Both the position numbers and the translations under genes were made by a program. Of a stretch of 64,000 bases of DNA, positions 1 to 8,171 are shown piece after piece. Under the pieces are notes generated by a model. It had not been told where the DNA came from and searched no databases. It saw only the letters and a list, made by a program, of their open reading frames with translations. Each line of letters starts with the position of its first letter. Position 1 is the first letter of the stretch. This DNA is from Streptomyces sp. DHE7-1 (GTDB lineage Bacteria > Actinomycetota > Actinomycetes > Streptomycetales > Streptomycetaceae), in NCBI GenBank assembly GCA_016432725.1, contig JACJDG010000003.1, positions 1,922,001 through 1,986,000 on the forward strand, read 5' to 3'.

Positions 1-1611
1 TTCGATCACTTCATCTACTGCATCGCCGGTGACGGCTGCCTCCAGGAGGGCATCTCCGCCGAGGCGTCCTCGCTGGCCGGTCACCAGAAGCTCGGCAACC
101 TGATCCTGCTGTGGGACGACAACCACATCTCGATCGAGGGCGACACCGAGACCGCCGTCTCCGAGGACACCGCCAAGCGGTACGAGGCCTACGGCTGGCA
201 CGTGCAGCGGGTCGCCCCGAAGCCGGACGGCGACCTCGACCCGCACGCGATCTACGACGCCATCGAGGCCGCGAAGCAGGTCACGGACCGGCCGTCGTTC
301 ATCGCGATGCGCTCGATCATCGCCTGGCCGGCCCCGAACGCGCAGAACACCGAGGCCGCCCACGGCTCGGCGCTCGGCGACGACGAGGTGGCGGCCACCA
401 AGCGCGTCCTCGGCTTCGACCCGGAGCGCAGCTTCGAGGTCGCGGACGAGGTCCTCGCGCACACCCGCAAGGCGCTGGAGCGCGGCGCGCAGGCGAAGGC
501 CGAGTGGGAGAAGTCGCTGCAGCTCTGGCGGGACGGCAACACCGAGCGCGCCGCCGACTTCGACCGCATCGAGGCGGGCGAGCTGCCGGCGGGCTGGGAG
601 GAGAAGCTCCCCGTCTTCGAGCCGGGCAAGGGCATCGCGACGCGTGCCGCGTCCGGCAAGGTGCTGCAGGCCCTCGGCGCGGTGATCCCGGAACTGTGGG
701 GCGGTTCCGCCGACCTCGCGGGGTCGAACAACACCACCATCGACAAGGACAGCTCCTTCCTGCCGGCGGGCAACCCGCTGCCGGAGGCGAACCCGTACGG
801 CCGCACGATCCACTTCGGCATCCGCGAGCACTCCATGGCCGCGGAGATGAACGGCATCACGCTGCACGGCAACACCCGCGTCTACGGCGGCACCTTCCTG
901 GTGTTCTCCGACTACATGCGCAACGCCGTGCGTCTGTCGGCCCTGATGCACCTGCCGGTGACGTACGTGTGGACGCACGACTCCATCGGCCTCGGCGAGG
1001 ACGGCCCGACCCACCAGCCGGTCGAGCACCTGGCCTCGCTGCGCGCGATCCCCGGCCTGAACGTCGTCCGCCCGGCGGACGCCAACGAGACCGCCATCGC
1101 CTGGCGCGAGATCCTCAAGCGCTACACCAAGGAGTTCGGCAAGGGCCAGCCGCACGGTCTGGTGCTGACCCGCCAGGGCGTGCCGATCTACGAGCCCAAC
1201 GACGAGGCCGCGCGTGGCGGTTACGTCCTGATGGAGGCCGACGGCGGCGAGCCGCAGGTCGTCCTGATCGCCACCGGTTCCGAGGTGCACGTGGCCGTCG
1301 AGGCCCGCGAGCAGCTGCAGGCCGAGGGCGTGCCCACGCGGGTCGTGTCCATGCCGTCCGTGGAGTGGTTCGAGGAGCAGGACCAGGGGTACCGGGACTC
1401 CGTGCTGCCGCCGTCCGTCAAGGCCCGTGTCGCCGTGGAGGCGGGCATCGGGCTGACCTGGCACAAGTACGTCGGGGACGCCGGCCGCATCGTTTCGCTG
1501 GAGCACTTCGGTGCTTCCGCCGACGGCAAGGTGCTCTTCCGCGAGTTCGGCTTCACCGCCGAGAACGTGGCCGCCAAGGCCCGGGAATCCCTGGCCGCCG
1601 CCCAGCGCTGA
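1..1611 (+). CDS. tkt: Transketolase, C-terminal part (5' end outside window)
   Basis: Thiamine-diphosphate enzyme that moves two-carbon ketol units between sugar phosphates in the non-oxidative pentose-phosphate pathway. The frame is open from base 1, giving 536 residues; roughly the first 150 residues lie upstream of the window. Visible are the diphosphate-binding GDGCLQEG (fragment residues 10-17), the GGSADLAGSNNT segment, FGIREHSMA, which carries the glutamate that activates the cofactor, and the second transketolase signature GEDGPTHQPVEHLASLR. It is followed after 33 bases by transaldolase and then zwf, opcA and pgl, all on the same strand, so it is the head or an early gene of a pentose-phosphate operon. 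Confidence 0.97.
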   Translation, partial: FDHFIYCIAGDGCLQEGISAEASSLAGHQKLGNLILLWDDNHISIEGDTETAVSEDTAKRYEAYGWHVQRVAPKPDGDLDPHAIYDAIEAAKQVTDRPSFIAMRSIIAWPAPNAQNTEAAHGSALGDDEVAATKRVLGFDPERSFEVADEVLAHTRKALERGAQAKAEWEKSLQLWRDGNTERAADFDRIEAGELPAGWEEKLPVFEPGKGIATRAASGKVLQALGAVIPELWGGSADLAGSNNTTIDKDSSFLPAGNPLPEANPYGRTIHFGIREHSMAAEMNGITLHGNTRVYGGTFLVFSDYMRNAVRLSALMHLPVTYVWTHDSIGLGEDGPTHQPVEHLASLRAIPGLNVVRPADANETAIAWREILKRYTKEFGKGQPHGLVLTRQGVPIYEPNDEAARGGYVLMEADGGEPQVVLIATGSEVHVAVEAREQLQAEGVPTRVVSMPSVEWFEEQDQGYRDSVLPPSVKARVAVEAGIGLTWHKYVGDAGRIVSLEHFGASADGKVLFREFGFTAENVAAKARESLAAAQR

Positions 1612-1644
1612 CGCTCATATACGACACGTAGGAGATGTAATTCC

Positions 1645-2763
1645 ATGACAGACGCACTGAAGCGCCTCTCCGAGGAGGGCGTGGCGATCTGGCTGGACGA
1701 CCTGTCGCGCAAGCGGATCACGTCCGGCAACCTCGCCGAGCTGATCGACCAGCAGCACGTCGTGGGCGTCACCACCAACCCGACGATCTTCCAGAAGGCG
1801 ATCTCGCAGGGTGACGGCTACGACCAGCAGCTGTCGGACCTCGCCGCCCGCAAGGTCACCGTCGAAGAGGCCATCCGCATGATCACCACGGCGGACGTCC
1901 GCGACGCCGCCGACATCCTGCACCCGGTCTTCGAGGCCACGAACGGCCAGGACGGCCGGGTCTCCATCGAGGTCGACCCGCGCCTGGCGCACAACACCAA
2001 GGCGACCGCCGCCGAGGCCAAGCAGCTCGCCTGGCTGGTGGACCGCCCCAACACGCTGATCAAGATCCCGGCCACCGAGGCGGGTCTGCCGGCGATCGCC
2101 GAGACGATCGGCAACGGCATCAGCGTGAACGTCACGCTGATCTTCTCGCTGGAGCGCTACCGCAAGGTGATGGACGCGTACCTCTCCGGCCTGGAGACGG
2201 CCAAGGAGCGCGGCCTGGACCTTTCGAAGATCCACTCCGTGGCGTCGTTCTTCGTGTCCCGCGTGGACAGCGAGATCGACAAGCGCCTGGACGCCCTCGG
2301 CACCGACGAGGCCAAGGCGCTGCGCGGCAAGGCCGCCGTCGCCAACGCCCGGCTCGCCTACCAGGCGTACGAGGAGGTGTTCGGTTCCGAGCGCTGGAGC
2401 GCGCTGGAGCGTGCCGGCGCCAACCGGCAGCGTCCGCTGTGGGCCTCGACCGGCGTCAAGGACCCGGCGTACCGGGACACCATGTACGTCACCGACCTGG
2501 TCGCGCCGAACACGGTCAACACCATGCCGGAGGCCACGCTGGAGGCCGTCGAGGACCACGGCGAGATCCGTGGCGACGCCGTCGCCGGCACCTACGAGCA
2601 GGCGCGCGCCGACCTGGACGCGCTGGAGCGGCTCGGGATCTCGTACGACGACGTCGTGCGGGTGCTGGAGGACGAGGGCGTCGACAAGTTCGAGGCGTCC
2701 TGGAACGACCTGCTGAAGTCGACCCAGGCGGAGCTCGAGCGCCTCGCCCCCTCGGAGGGCTGA
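1645..2763 (+). CDS. tal: Transaldolase
   Basis: Transfers a dihydroxyacetone unit between sugar phosphates through a lysine Schiff base, in the cytoplasm. The 372-residue length is normal for the actinobacterial form. [12 protein letters not shown] (from residue 41) is the family signature, and the catalytic lysine is K140 in [11 protein letters not shown]. The ATG is preceded by AGGAGAT at a good distance (1630-1636). The coding end supplies the GGAGG used by the next gene, so tal and zwf are probably translationally linked. Confidence 0.97.
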   Translation: MTDALKRLSEEGVAIWLDDLSRKRITSGNLAELIDQQHVVGVTTNPTIFQKAISQGDGYDQQLSDLAARKVTVEEAIRMITTADVRDAADILHPVFEATNGQDGRVSIEVDPRLAHNTKATAAEAKQLAWLVDRPNTLIKIPATEAGLPAIAETIGNGISVNVTLIFSLERYRKVMDAYLSGLETAKERGLDLSKIHSVASFFVSRVDSEIDKRLDALGTDEAKALRGKAAVANARLAYQAYEEVFGSERWSALERAGANRQRPLWASTGVKDPAYRDTMYVTDLVAPNTVNTMPEATLEAVEDHGEIRGDAVAGTYEQARADLDALERLGISYDDVVRVLEDEGVDKFEASWNDLLKSTQAELERLAPSEG

Positions 2764-2764
2764 G

Positions 2765-4303
2765 TTGTCACGCCTCACCGGTTCCGGAGCGAACCCGCTT
2801 CGTGACCCCGCCGACCGACGGCTCCCGCGCATCGCGGGGCCGTCGGGCCTGGTGATCTTCGGCGTCACGGGCGACCTGTCCCGCAAGAAGCTGATGCCCG
2901 CGGTGTACGACCTCGCCAACCGGGGTCTGCTGCCGCCGGGCTTCTCGCTGGTCGGCTTCGCCCGGCGCGAGTGGGCGCACGAGGACTTCGCCGCCGAGGT
3001 CCACGACGCCGTCAAGGAGCACGCACGGACCCCGTTCCGTGAGGAGGTCTGGCAGCAGCTCATCCAGGGGATGCGTTTCGTCCAGGGCACCTTCGACGAC
3101 GACGACGCCTTCGAGCGGCTGCGCAGCACCATCGAGGAGCTGGACAAGGCCCAGGGGACGGGCGGCAACTTCGCCTTCTACCTGTCGGTGCCGCCGCGTT
3201 CCTTCCCGGTGGTCATCCAGCAGCTCAAGAAGCACGGTCTGACCGACCAGTCCTCGGGTTCGTGGCGGCGCGCCGTCATCGAGAAGCCGTTCGGCCACGA
3301 CCTGAAGTCGGCCGAGGAGCTGAACAAGGTCGTGCACGAGGTGTTCGAGCCGGACCAGGTGTTCCGGATCGACCACTACCTCGGCAAGGAGACCGTCCAG
3401 AACATCCTGGCGCTGCGTTTCGCCAACACGATGTTCGAGCCGATCTGGAACCGGTCCTTCGTGGACCACGTGCAGATCACCATGGCCGAGGACATCGGCG
3501 TCGGCGGCCGCGCCGGCTACTACGACGGCATCGGCGCCGCCCGTGACGTCATCCAGAACCACCTGCTGCAGCTCCTGGCGCTCACGGCCATGGAGGAGCC
3601 CGCCTCCTTCGACGCGGACGCGCTGGCGGCGGAGAAGACCAAGGTGCTCGGTGCCGTGCGGCTGCCGAAGGACCTGGGCCGCAGCACCGTGCGCGGGCAG
3701 TACGCGGCGGGCTGGCAGGGCGGCGAGAAGGTCATCGGGTACCTCGAAGAGGACGGCATCGACGGCAAGTCGAAGACCGACACCTTCGCCGCGATCAAGG
3801 TGGGCATCGACAACCGCCGCTGGGCGGGCGTCCCGTTCTACCTGCGCACCGGCAAGCGCCTCGGCCGCCGGGTCACCGAGATCGCGGTGGTCTTCCAGCG
3901 GGCCCCGCACTCCCCCTTCGACCACACGGCGACGGAGGAGCTGGGCTCGAACGCGGTCGTCATCCGGGTACAGCCGGACGAGGGCATCACGGTCCGCTTC
4001 GGTTCCAAGGTGCCGGGCACCTCGATGGAGATCCGGGACGTTTCCATGGACTTCGCCTACGGCGAGTCGTTCACGGAGTCCAGCCCGGAGGCGTACGAGC
4101 GGCTCATCCTGGACGTGCTGCTCGGCGACGCCAACCTGTTCCCGCGCACGGAGGAGGTCGAGCTGTCCTGGAAGATCCTCGACCCGATCGAGGAGTACTG
4201 GGACCGGCACGGCAGGCCCGCGCAGTACAAGTCGGGCACCTGGGGGCCCGTCGAGGCGGACGAGATGCTGGCACGAGACGGACGGAGCTGGCGCCGGCCA
4301 TGA
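2765..4303 (+). CDS. zwf: Glucose-6-phosphate 1-dehydrogenase
   Basis: First enzyme of the oxidative pentose-phosphate branch; oxidises glucose-6-phosphate to the lactone with reduction of NADP. The protein is 512 residues. The dinucleotide-binding GVTGDLSR is at residues 33-40 and the substrate/catalytic motif RIDHYLGKE at about 201-209. The start chosen is TTG, one base after the tal stop, because a GGAGG lies a few bases upstream in the end of tal; no ATG lies between there and the nucleotide-binding motif. The last codons overlap the opcA start as ATGA. Confidence 0.96.
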   Translation: MSRLTGSGANPLRDPADRRLPRIAGPSGLVIFGVTGDLSRKKLMPAVYDLANRGLLPPGFSLVGFARREWAHEDFAAEVHDAVKEHARTPFREEVWQQLIQGMRFVQGTFDDDDAFERLRSTIEELDKAQGTGGNFAFYLSVPPRSFPVVIQQLKKHGLTDQSSGSWRRAVIEKPFGHDLKSAEELNKVVHEVFEPDQVFRIDHYLGKETVQNILALRFANTMFEPIWNRSFVDHVQITMAEDIGVGGRAGYYDGIGAARDVIQNHLLQLLALTAMEEPASFDADALAAEKTKVLGAVRLPKDLGRSTVRGQYAAGWQGGEKVIGYLEEDGIDGKSKTDTFAAIKVGIDNRRWAGVPFYLRTGKRLGRRVTEIAVVFQRAPHSPFDHTATEELGSNAVVIRVQPDEGITVRFGSKVPGTSMEIRDVSMDFAYGESFTESSPEAYERLILDVLLGDANLFPRTEEVELSWKILDPIEEYWDRHGRPAQYKSGTWGPVEADEMLARDGRSWRRP

Positions 4304-5343
4304 AGATAGACCTGACCGGCACCACCGCCGGCGCGATCAACAAGGCGCTCGTCCGGGGCCGCCGCGCCATCGGCACCCCCGCCGTGGGCATGGTTCTGAC
4401 CCTGGTCATCGTCACCGACGAGGAGAACGCCTACGACGCCCTGAAGGCCGCCAACGACGCCTCGCGCGAGCACCCCTCGCGCACGCTGGTGGTCATCAAG
4501 CGGGTCTCCCGCTCCCCGCGCGACCGCACGTCCTCGCGACTCGACGCCGAGGTGCGGGTGGGCGCGGAGGCGGGCACCGGTGAGACGGTCGTCCTGCGGC
4601 TGTACGGCGAGGTGTCCGAACAGGCCGACTCGGTGGTGCTGCCGCTGCTGCTGCCCGACGCCCCGGTGGTCGTCTGGTGGGCGGTGAACGCGCCGCTGGA
4701 CCCGGCGGGCGATCCGCTGGGCGCGCTGGCCCAGCGCCGGGTGACCGACACCTATGCCGCCGAGCAGCCGGTGCGGGAACTGTCCGCCCGCGCCGGGACC
4801 TACGCTCCCGGCGACACCGACCTGTCCTGGACCCGGATCACGCCGTGGCGCTCGATGCTCGCGGCGGCCCTGGACCAGGTGGTGTGCGAGGTGAAGGCCG
4901 TCGAGGTGGAGGGCGAGGAGTTCAACCCGAGCTGCGAGCTGCTGGCGATGTGGCTCGCGGACCGGCTGGACGTCCCCGTCCGGCGCTCGCTCTCCGCGGG
5001 GCCGGGGCTGACGGCCGTGCGGATGGACACCAGCGAGGGTCCCATCACCCTGGACCGGGCGGACGGCTCGCTGGCCACCCTGTCCATCGAGGGCCAGCCG
5101 GCCCGCGCGGTGGCGCTGAAGCGGCGGGACACCGCCGAGCTGATCGCGGAGGAGCTGCGCCGGCTCGACCCGGACGACACCTACGCCTCGGCGCTGGCCT
5201 ACGGTGTGGAGCGGCTGAACACCGGGCCGGAGCCCGCGGCGGCGGAGCAGGCGGCGGCCGGACCGGAGGCGGAGGCCGCGAAGGCGCCCGCGAAGAAGGC
5301 GGCCGCCAAGAAGGCCCCGGCGAAGAAGGCGGCGGCGAAGTGA
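4300..5343 (+). CDS. opcA: Glucose-6-phosphate dehydrogenase assembly protein OpcA
   Basis: OpcA-family protein of 347 residues, known in actinobacteria and cyanobacteria as an activator or assembly factor of glucose-6-phosphate dehydrogenase. The ATG overlaps the zwf stop (ATGA) and the stop overlaps the next GTG (GTGA), so zwf, opcA and pgl are tightly coupled. From about residue 305 the protein ends in an alanine/lysine-rich tail of AKK repeats (codons about 5224-5340) that follows the globular domain and looks disordered. Function is assigned from the family and neighbours; no catalytic motif is expected. Confidence 0.93.
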   Translation: MKIDLTGTTAGAINKALVRGRRAIGTPAVGMVLTLVIVTDEENAYDALKAANDASREHPSRTLVVIKRVSRSPRDRTSSRLDAEVRVGAEAGTGETVVLRLYGEVSEQADSVVLPLLLPDAPVVVWWAVNAPLDPAGDPLGALAQRRVTDTYAAEQPVRELSARAGTYAPGDTDLSWTRITPWRSMLAAALDQVVCEVKAVEVEGEEFNPSCELLAMWLADRLDVPVRRSLSAGPGLTAVRMDTSEGPITLDRADGSLATLSIEGQPARAVALKRRDTAELIAEELRRLDPDDTYASALAYGVERLNTGPEPAAAEQAAAGPEAEAAKAPAKKAAAKKAPAKKAAAK

Positions 5344-6122
5344 GCACTCCGCAGCTGGTCGTGCACCACGACAAGGAACTGATGGCGCAGGCCGCCGCGG
5401 CCCGCCTGATCACGCGGATCGTGGACGCGCAGGCCTCCCGGGGCTCCGCGTCCGTGGTCCTCACCGGCGGCCGCAACGGCAACGGCCTGCTGGCCGCGCT
5501 GGCGGCGGCACCGGCCCGGGACGCCATCGACTGGGGCCGGCTGGACCTGTGGTGGGGCGACGAGCGCTACCTGCCCGAGGGCGATCCGGAGCGCAATGTC
5601 ACGCAGGCCCGCGAGGCGCTGCTGGACGCGGTACCGCTGGACCCTGAGCGCGTGCACGCCATGCCCGCCTCCGACGGTCCGCACGGTACGGACGTGGAGT
5701 CGGCGGCGGAGGCCTACGCGGCCGAACTGGCCAAGGCGGCCGGTCCGGAGAACCACGGGCCGGTGCCGTCCTTCGACGTGCTGATGCTGGGCGTCGGCCC
5801 GGACACCCATGTGGCCTCGCTCTTCCCGGAGCTGCCCGCGGTCCGGGAGACGGAGCGCACGGTGGTCGGCGTGCACGGCGCGCCGAAGCCGCCGCCGACC
5901 CGGATCTCGCTGACCCTGCCCGCGATCCGCTCGGCCCGTGAGGTCTGGCTGCTCGCGGCCGGCGAGGACAAGGCGCAGGCCGTGGCCATCGCCCTGTCGG
6001 GCGCGGGCGAGGTTCAGGCGCCGGCGGCGGGCGCCCGCGGCCGTTCGCGGACGCTGTGGCTGCTCGACTCGGCGGCGGCCTCCCAGCTGCCGCGGTCGCT
6101 GTATCCACCGGCGTCACCGTGA
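5340..6122 (+). CDS. pgl: 6-phosphogluconolactonase
   Basis: Hydrolyses 6-phosphogluconolactone, the product of Zwf, to 6-phosphogluconate. The protein is 260 residues, usual for the DevB/SOL family. LTGGRNGNG near residue 42 and DLWWGDERYLPEGDPERN around residues 70-87 are the family motifs. The GTG start overlaps the opcA stop. It is the last gene of the operon; a perfect 15-bp hairpin lies 22 bases after the stop. Confidence 0.95.
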   Translation: MSTPQLVVHHDKELMAQAAAARLITRIVDAQASRGSASVVLTGGRNGNGLLAALAAAPARDAIDWGRLDLWWGDERYLPEGDPERNVTQAREALLDAVPLDPERVHAMPASDGPHGTDVESAAEAYAAELAKAAGPENHGPVPSFDVLMLGVGPDTHVASLFPELPAVRETERTVVGVHGAPKPPPTRISLTLPAIRSAREVWLLAAGEDKAQAVAIALSGAGEVQAPAAGARGRSRTLWLLDSAAASQLPRSLYPPASP

Positions 6123-6144
6123 GGTTCGCCCTTCCGTGACGGAC

Positions 6145-6181
6145 GGGGGCGGCAGGGAGGATCCAACTCCCTGCCGCCCCC
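6145..6181 (+). terminator. Terminator of the pentose-phosphate operon
   Basis: A perfect 15-bp inverted repeat (6145-6159 with 6167-6181, GGGGGCGGCAGGGAG and its complement) with a 7-base loop, just after pgl. A short T-rich stretch (ttctcgtt) follows. Hairpins without a long U-run are normal in Streptomyces. Confidence 0.85.
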
Positions 6182-6308
6182 TTCTCGTTGCTGTCCGGTG
6201 ACGCCCCCTCAGCAGGCCTCTTCACATTTCCTGCACGGAACGTACATGTAGCCCTCATCTTCTGTGTAAGCTCCTGGCCGCAACACTCGCACCTTTGAGG
6301 GGGACCTC

Positions 6309-6804
6309 ATGCGTATACGTTTCGCGCTGGCCGCAACCGTCTCGGCCGGAGCGCTCGCCGTCACCGTCGCGGCCCCGGCGCAGGCCGCCGAGTACTCCTC
6401 CGCCCTGAAGATCAAGGGCGTCCAGTACGACGCTCCGGGCGGGACTCCAACAGCTGCTCGTCCGGCAACACCAAGAGCGAGTACGTGACGATCAAGAACT
6501 ACTCGCGCACCGCGACCGTGAACCTCAAGGGCTACGTGGTCCGGGACAGCACCAGCAGCAACAAGTTCGTCTTCACCGGGAACCACTACCTCGAGCCCGG
6601 CGACTACGTGAAGCTGCGCGGGGCCGCGGCACCGACTCGGACGCCGGCAACGTCGTCTACCGCCAGAACTGCAACTTCATCTGGAACAACGACAAGGACA
6701 CCATCCGCCTCTACAAGCCCTCCGGCTCCCACGCGGACACCCACGCCTACACCAGGTCCGCGAACGACCGCGACGGCAACGGCTACATCACCTTCCACGG
6801 GTGA
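6309..6804 (+). CDS. Secreted lamin-tail-domain-like protein (reading frame broken twice)
   Basis: The ATG follows a GAGGGGGAC ribosome site. The first residues form a clear Sec signal peptide (MRIRFALAATVSAGALAV... ending in AQA). Read straight, the frame shifts after about 45 residues and again near residue 105. Adding one base at about 6437-6442 and one at about 6617-6626 gives a continuous 165-residue protein. It contains YVTIKNYSRTATVNLKGYVV and HYLEPGDYVKLRGGRGT, the beta-sandwich pattern of lamin-tail domains often seen on secreted bacterial proteins, then Asn/Asp/Cys-rich sequence ending at 6804. The role is unknown. Both breaks look like missing bases in GC runs, as in many other genes here. 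Confidence 0.75.
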
Positions 6805-6815
6805 GGGCGCGTCAC

Positions 6816-7280
6816 ATGACGGACGGGGCACCGTCCGCCATACGGGCGCCGCACCGCCGCAGGCGCCTGTGGGCCGCCTGTGCCGCCCTGCTCGCGGCCG
6901 GCGCCGTCGGCTGCGGGTCGGAGCACGACACGGCGGCGGGGGCGGCCGCGCCGGCGCCCCGGACCACGGTGACGGTCTCCGTGACCGCGACGGTCACCGA
7001 GACCGCCGAGCCGGAGCCCGCGCCGACGGTCACGCGGACGAGGACCGTCCGCGCGCCGGGGCCCACGGTCACCGTGACCGAGCGCGCCTCCGGCACCTCC
7101 GGCAGCGTCAGCACCGGCACCGGTGGCGGAACGTGCTCCATCACGTCCAACGCGGGCAACTGCTACGCGGCGGGCCAGTTCTGCCGCAACGGCGACCACG
7201 GTGCGACGACCACCACCGCGGGCGGTACGCGGATCAGGTGTTCCTACAGTGGCAGCGCCTGGCGCTGGACGTACGCCTGA
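6816..7280 (+). CDS. Small lipoprotein with Thr/Val-rich stalk
   Basis: A 154-residue protein of unknown function. Residues 1-33 are a basic N-terminus, a hydrophobic stretch and a lipobox (LAAGAVGC), so it should be lipid-anchored outside the membrane. Next come about 60 residues rich in Thr, Val, Pro and Glu (TTVTVSVTATVTETAEPEP), probably an extended stalk. The last 45 residues form a small domain with four Cys (TCSITSNAGNCYAAGQFC... and CSYSG), possibly two disulfides. ATG 6816 is preferred over GTG 6801 because GAGGG lies ahead of it. It follows the lamin-tail gene by 11 bases and may be co-transcribed. Confidence 0.8.
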   Translation: MTDGAPSAIRAPHRRRRLWAACAALLAAGAVGCGSEHDTAAGAAAPAPRTTVTVSVTATVTETAEPEPAPTVTRTRTVRAPGPTVTVTERASGTSGSVSTGTGGGTCSITSNAGNCYAAGQFCRNGDHGATTTTAGGTRIRCSYSGSAWRWTYA

Positions 7281-7282
7281 CG

Positions 7283-7312
7283 CGGAGGCGGCCGGTTCGC
7301 CGGCCGCCTCCG
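7283..7312. terminator. Bidirectional terminator between convergent genes
   Basis: A perfect 13-bp stem (7283-7295 with 7300-7312, CGGAGGCGGCCGG and its complement) closed by a TTCG tetraloop. It sits between the plus-strand lipoprotein gene and the minus-strand permease gene, so it can serve both. Confidence 0.85.
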
Positions 7313-7331
7313 TCGTCCCCGTCAGGTGGGG

Positions 7332-8171
7332 TCACTTGACCGAGCCCGCCATCACGCCCTGGACGAAGTGGCGCTGGAAGGCGAAGAAGACGATCACCGG
7401 GACTATCAGGGACAGGAAGGCACCCGGGGCCAGGACGTCGATGTTGCTACCGAACTGGCGTATCTGGGACTGGAGTTGCACGGTCAGGGGCTGGGAGGAG
7501 CTGTCGGCGAAGAGGAGCGCCACCAGCATGTCGTTCCAGACCCAGAGGAACTGGAAGATGGCCAGCGAGGCGATGGCGGGGCGCCCCACCGGCAGGACCA
7601 GGCGGGTGAAGATGCGCCATTCGCTGCCGCCGTCCATCCGCGCCGCCTCCAGCATCTCCTTCGGCATCTCCGCGAAGTAGTTGCGCAGGAGGAACACCGC
7701 GAAGGGCAGGCCGTAGGCGACGTGGAAGAGGACGACGCCGGGGATCGTGCCGAACAGGCCCAGCTGACCGAAGAGTTTGGCCACCGGCAGCAGGCCGATC
7801 TGCACCGGCACCACCAGCAGGGCCACCACCAGCAGGAACAGCGGTTCCCGCAGCGGGAAGTCCAGCCAGGCGAAGGCGTATCCGGCCAGGGCCGCGATGA
7901 CGACGACCAGGACGGTCGTCGGCACCGAGATCAGCACGGTGTTCCAGAAGGCCTGGGTGATGCCGGCGTTCTTCAGCAGCGCCGAGTAGTTGTCGAAGGA
8001 GAGCTGCGTGGGACTGGCCAGCGCCGTCCACCAGCCGCCCTTCGCCGTGTCCCGGGCCGAGCGCAGGGAGGACAGGAACAGTCCCGCCAGCGGGGTCACC
8101 CAGACCAGGCCGATCACCACGAGGAACGCCTGGACCAGGCCGTTGCCCAGGCCGCGCCTGACCGCGTTCAT
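7332..8171 (-). CDS. Sugar ABC transporter permease (MalG type)
   Basis: A 279-residue inner-membrane permease of the carbohydrate CUT1 class. It has several hydrophobic helices (for example FLVVIGLVWVTPLAGLFLSSL and LFLLVVALLVVPVQIGLLPV). The ATPase-docking EAA loop is EMLEAARMDGGSEWRIF, near residue 190. The ATG overlaps the stop of the upstream permease (ATGA), so the two subunits are made together. It is the last gene of a binding protein-permease-permease operon. No ATPase is encoded here; Streptomyces CUT1 systems commonly share the MsiK ATPase, encoded elsewhere (inference). Confidence 0.93.
   Translation of the reverse strand: MNAVRRGLGNGLVQAFLVVIGLVWVTPLAGLFLSSLRSARDTAKGGWWTALASPTQLSFDNYSALLKNAGITQAFWNTVLISVPTTVLVVVIAALAGYAFAWLDFPLREPLFLLVVALLVVPVQIGLLPVAKLFGQLGLFGTIPGVVLFHVAYGLPFAVFLLRNYFAEMPKEMLEAARMDGGSEWRIFTRLVLPVGRPAIASLAIFQFLWVWNDMLVALLFADSSSQPLTVQLQSQIRQFGSNIDVLAPGAFLSLIVPVIVFFAFQRHFVQGVMAGSVK

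Noticed and set aside
1615..3168. Long minus-strand open frame opposite tal and zwf
   Set aside because: It is antisense to two certain genes; its Arg/Leu/Val-rich composition is the usual shadow of high-GC coding sequence.
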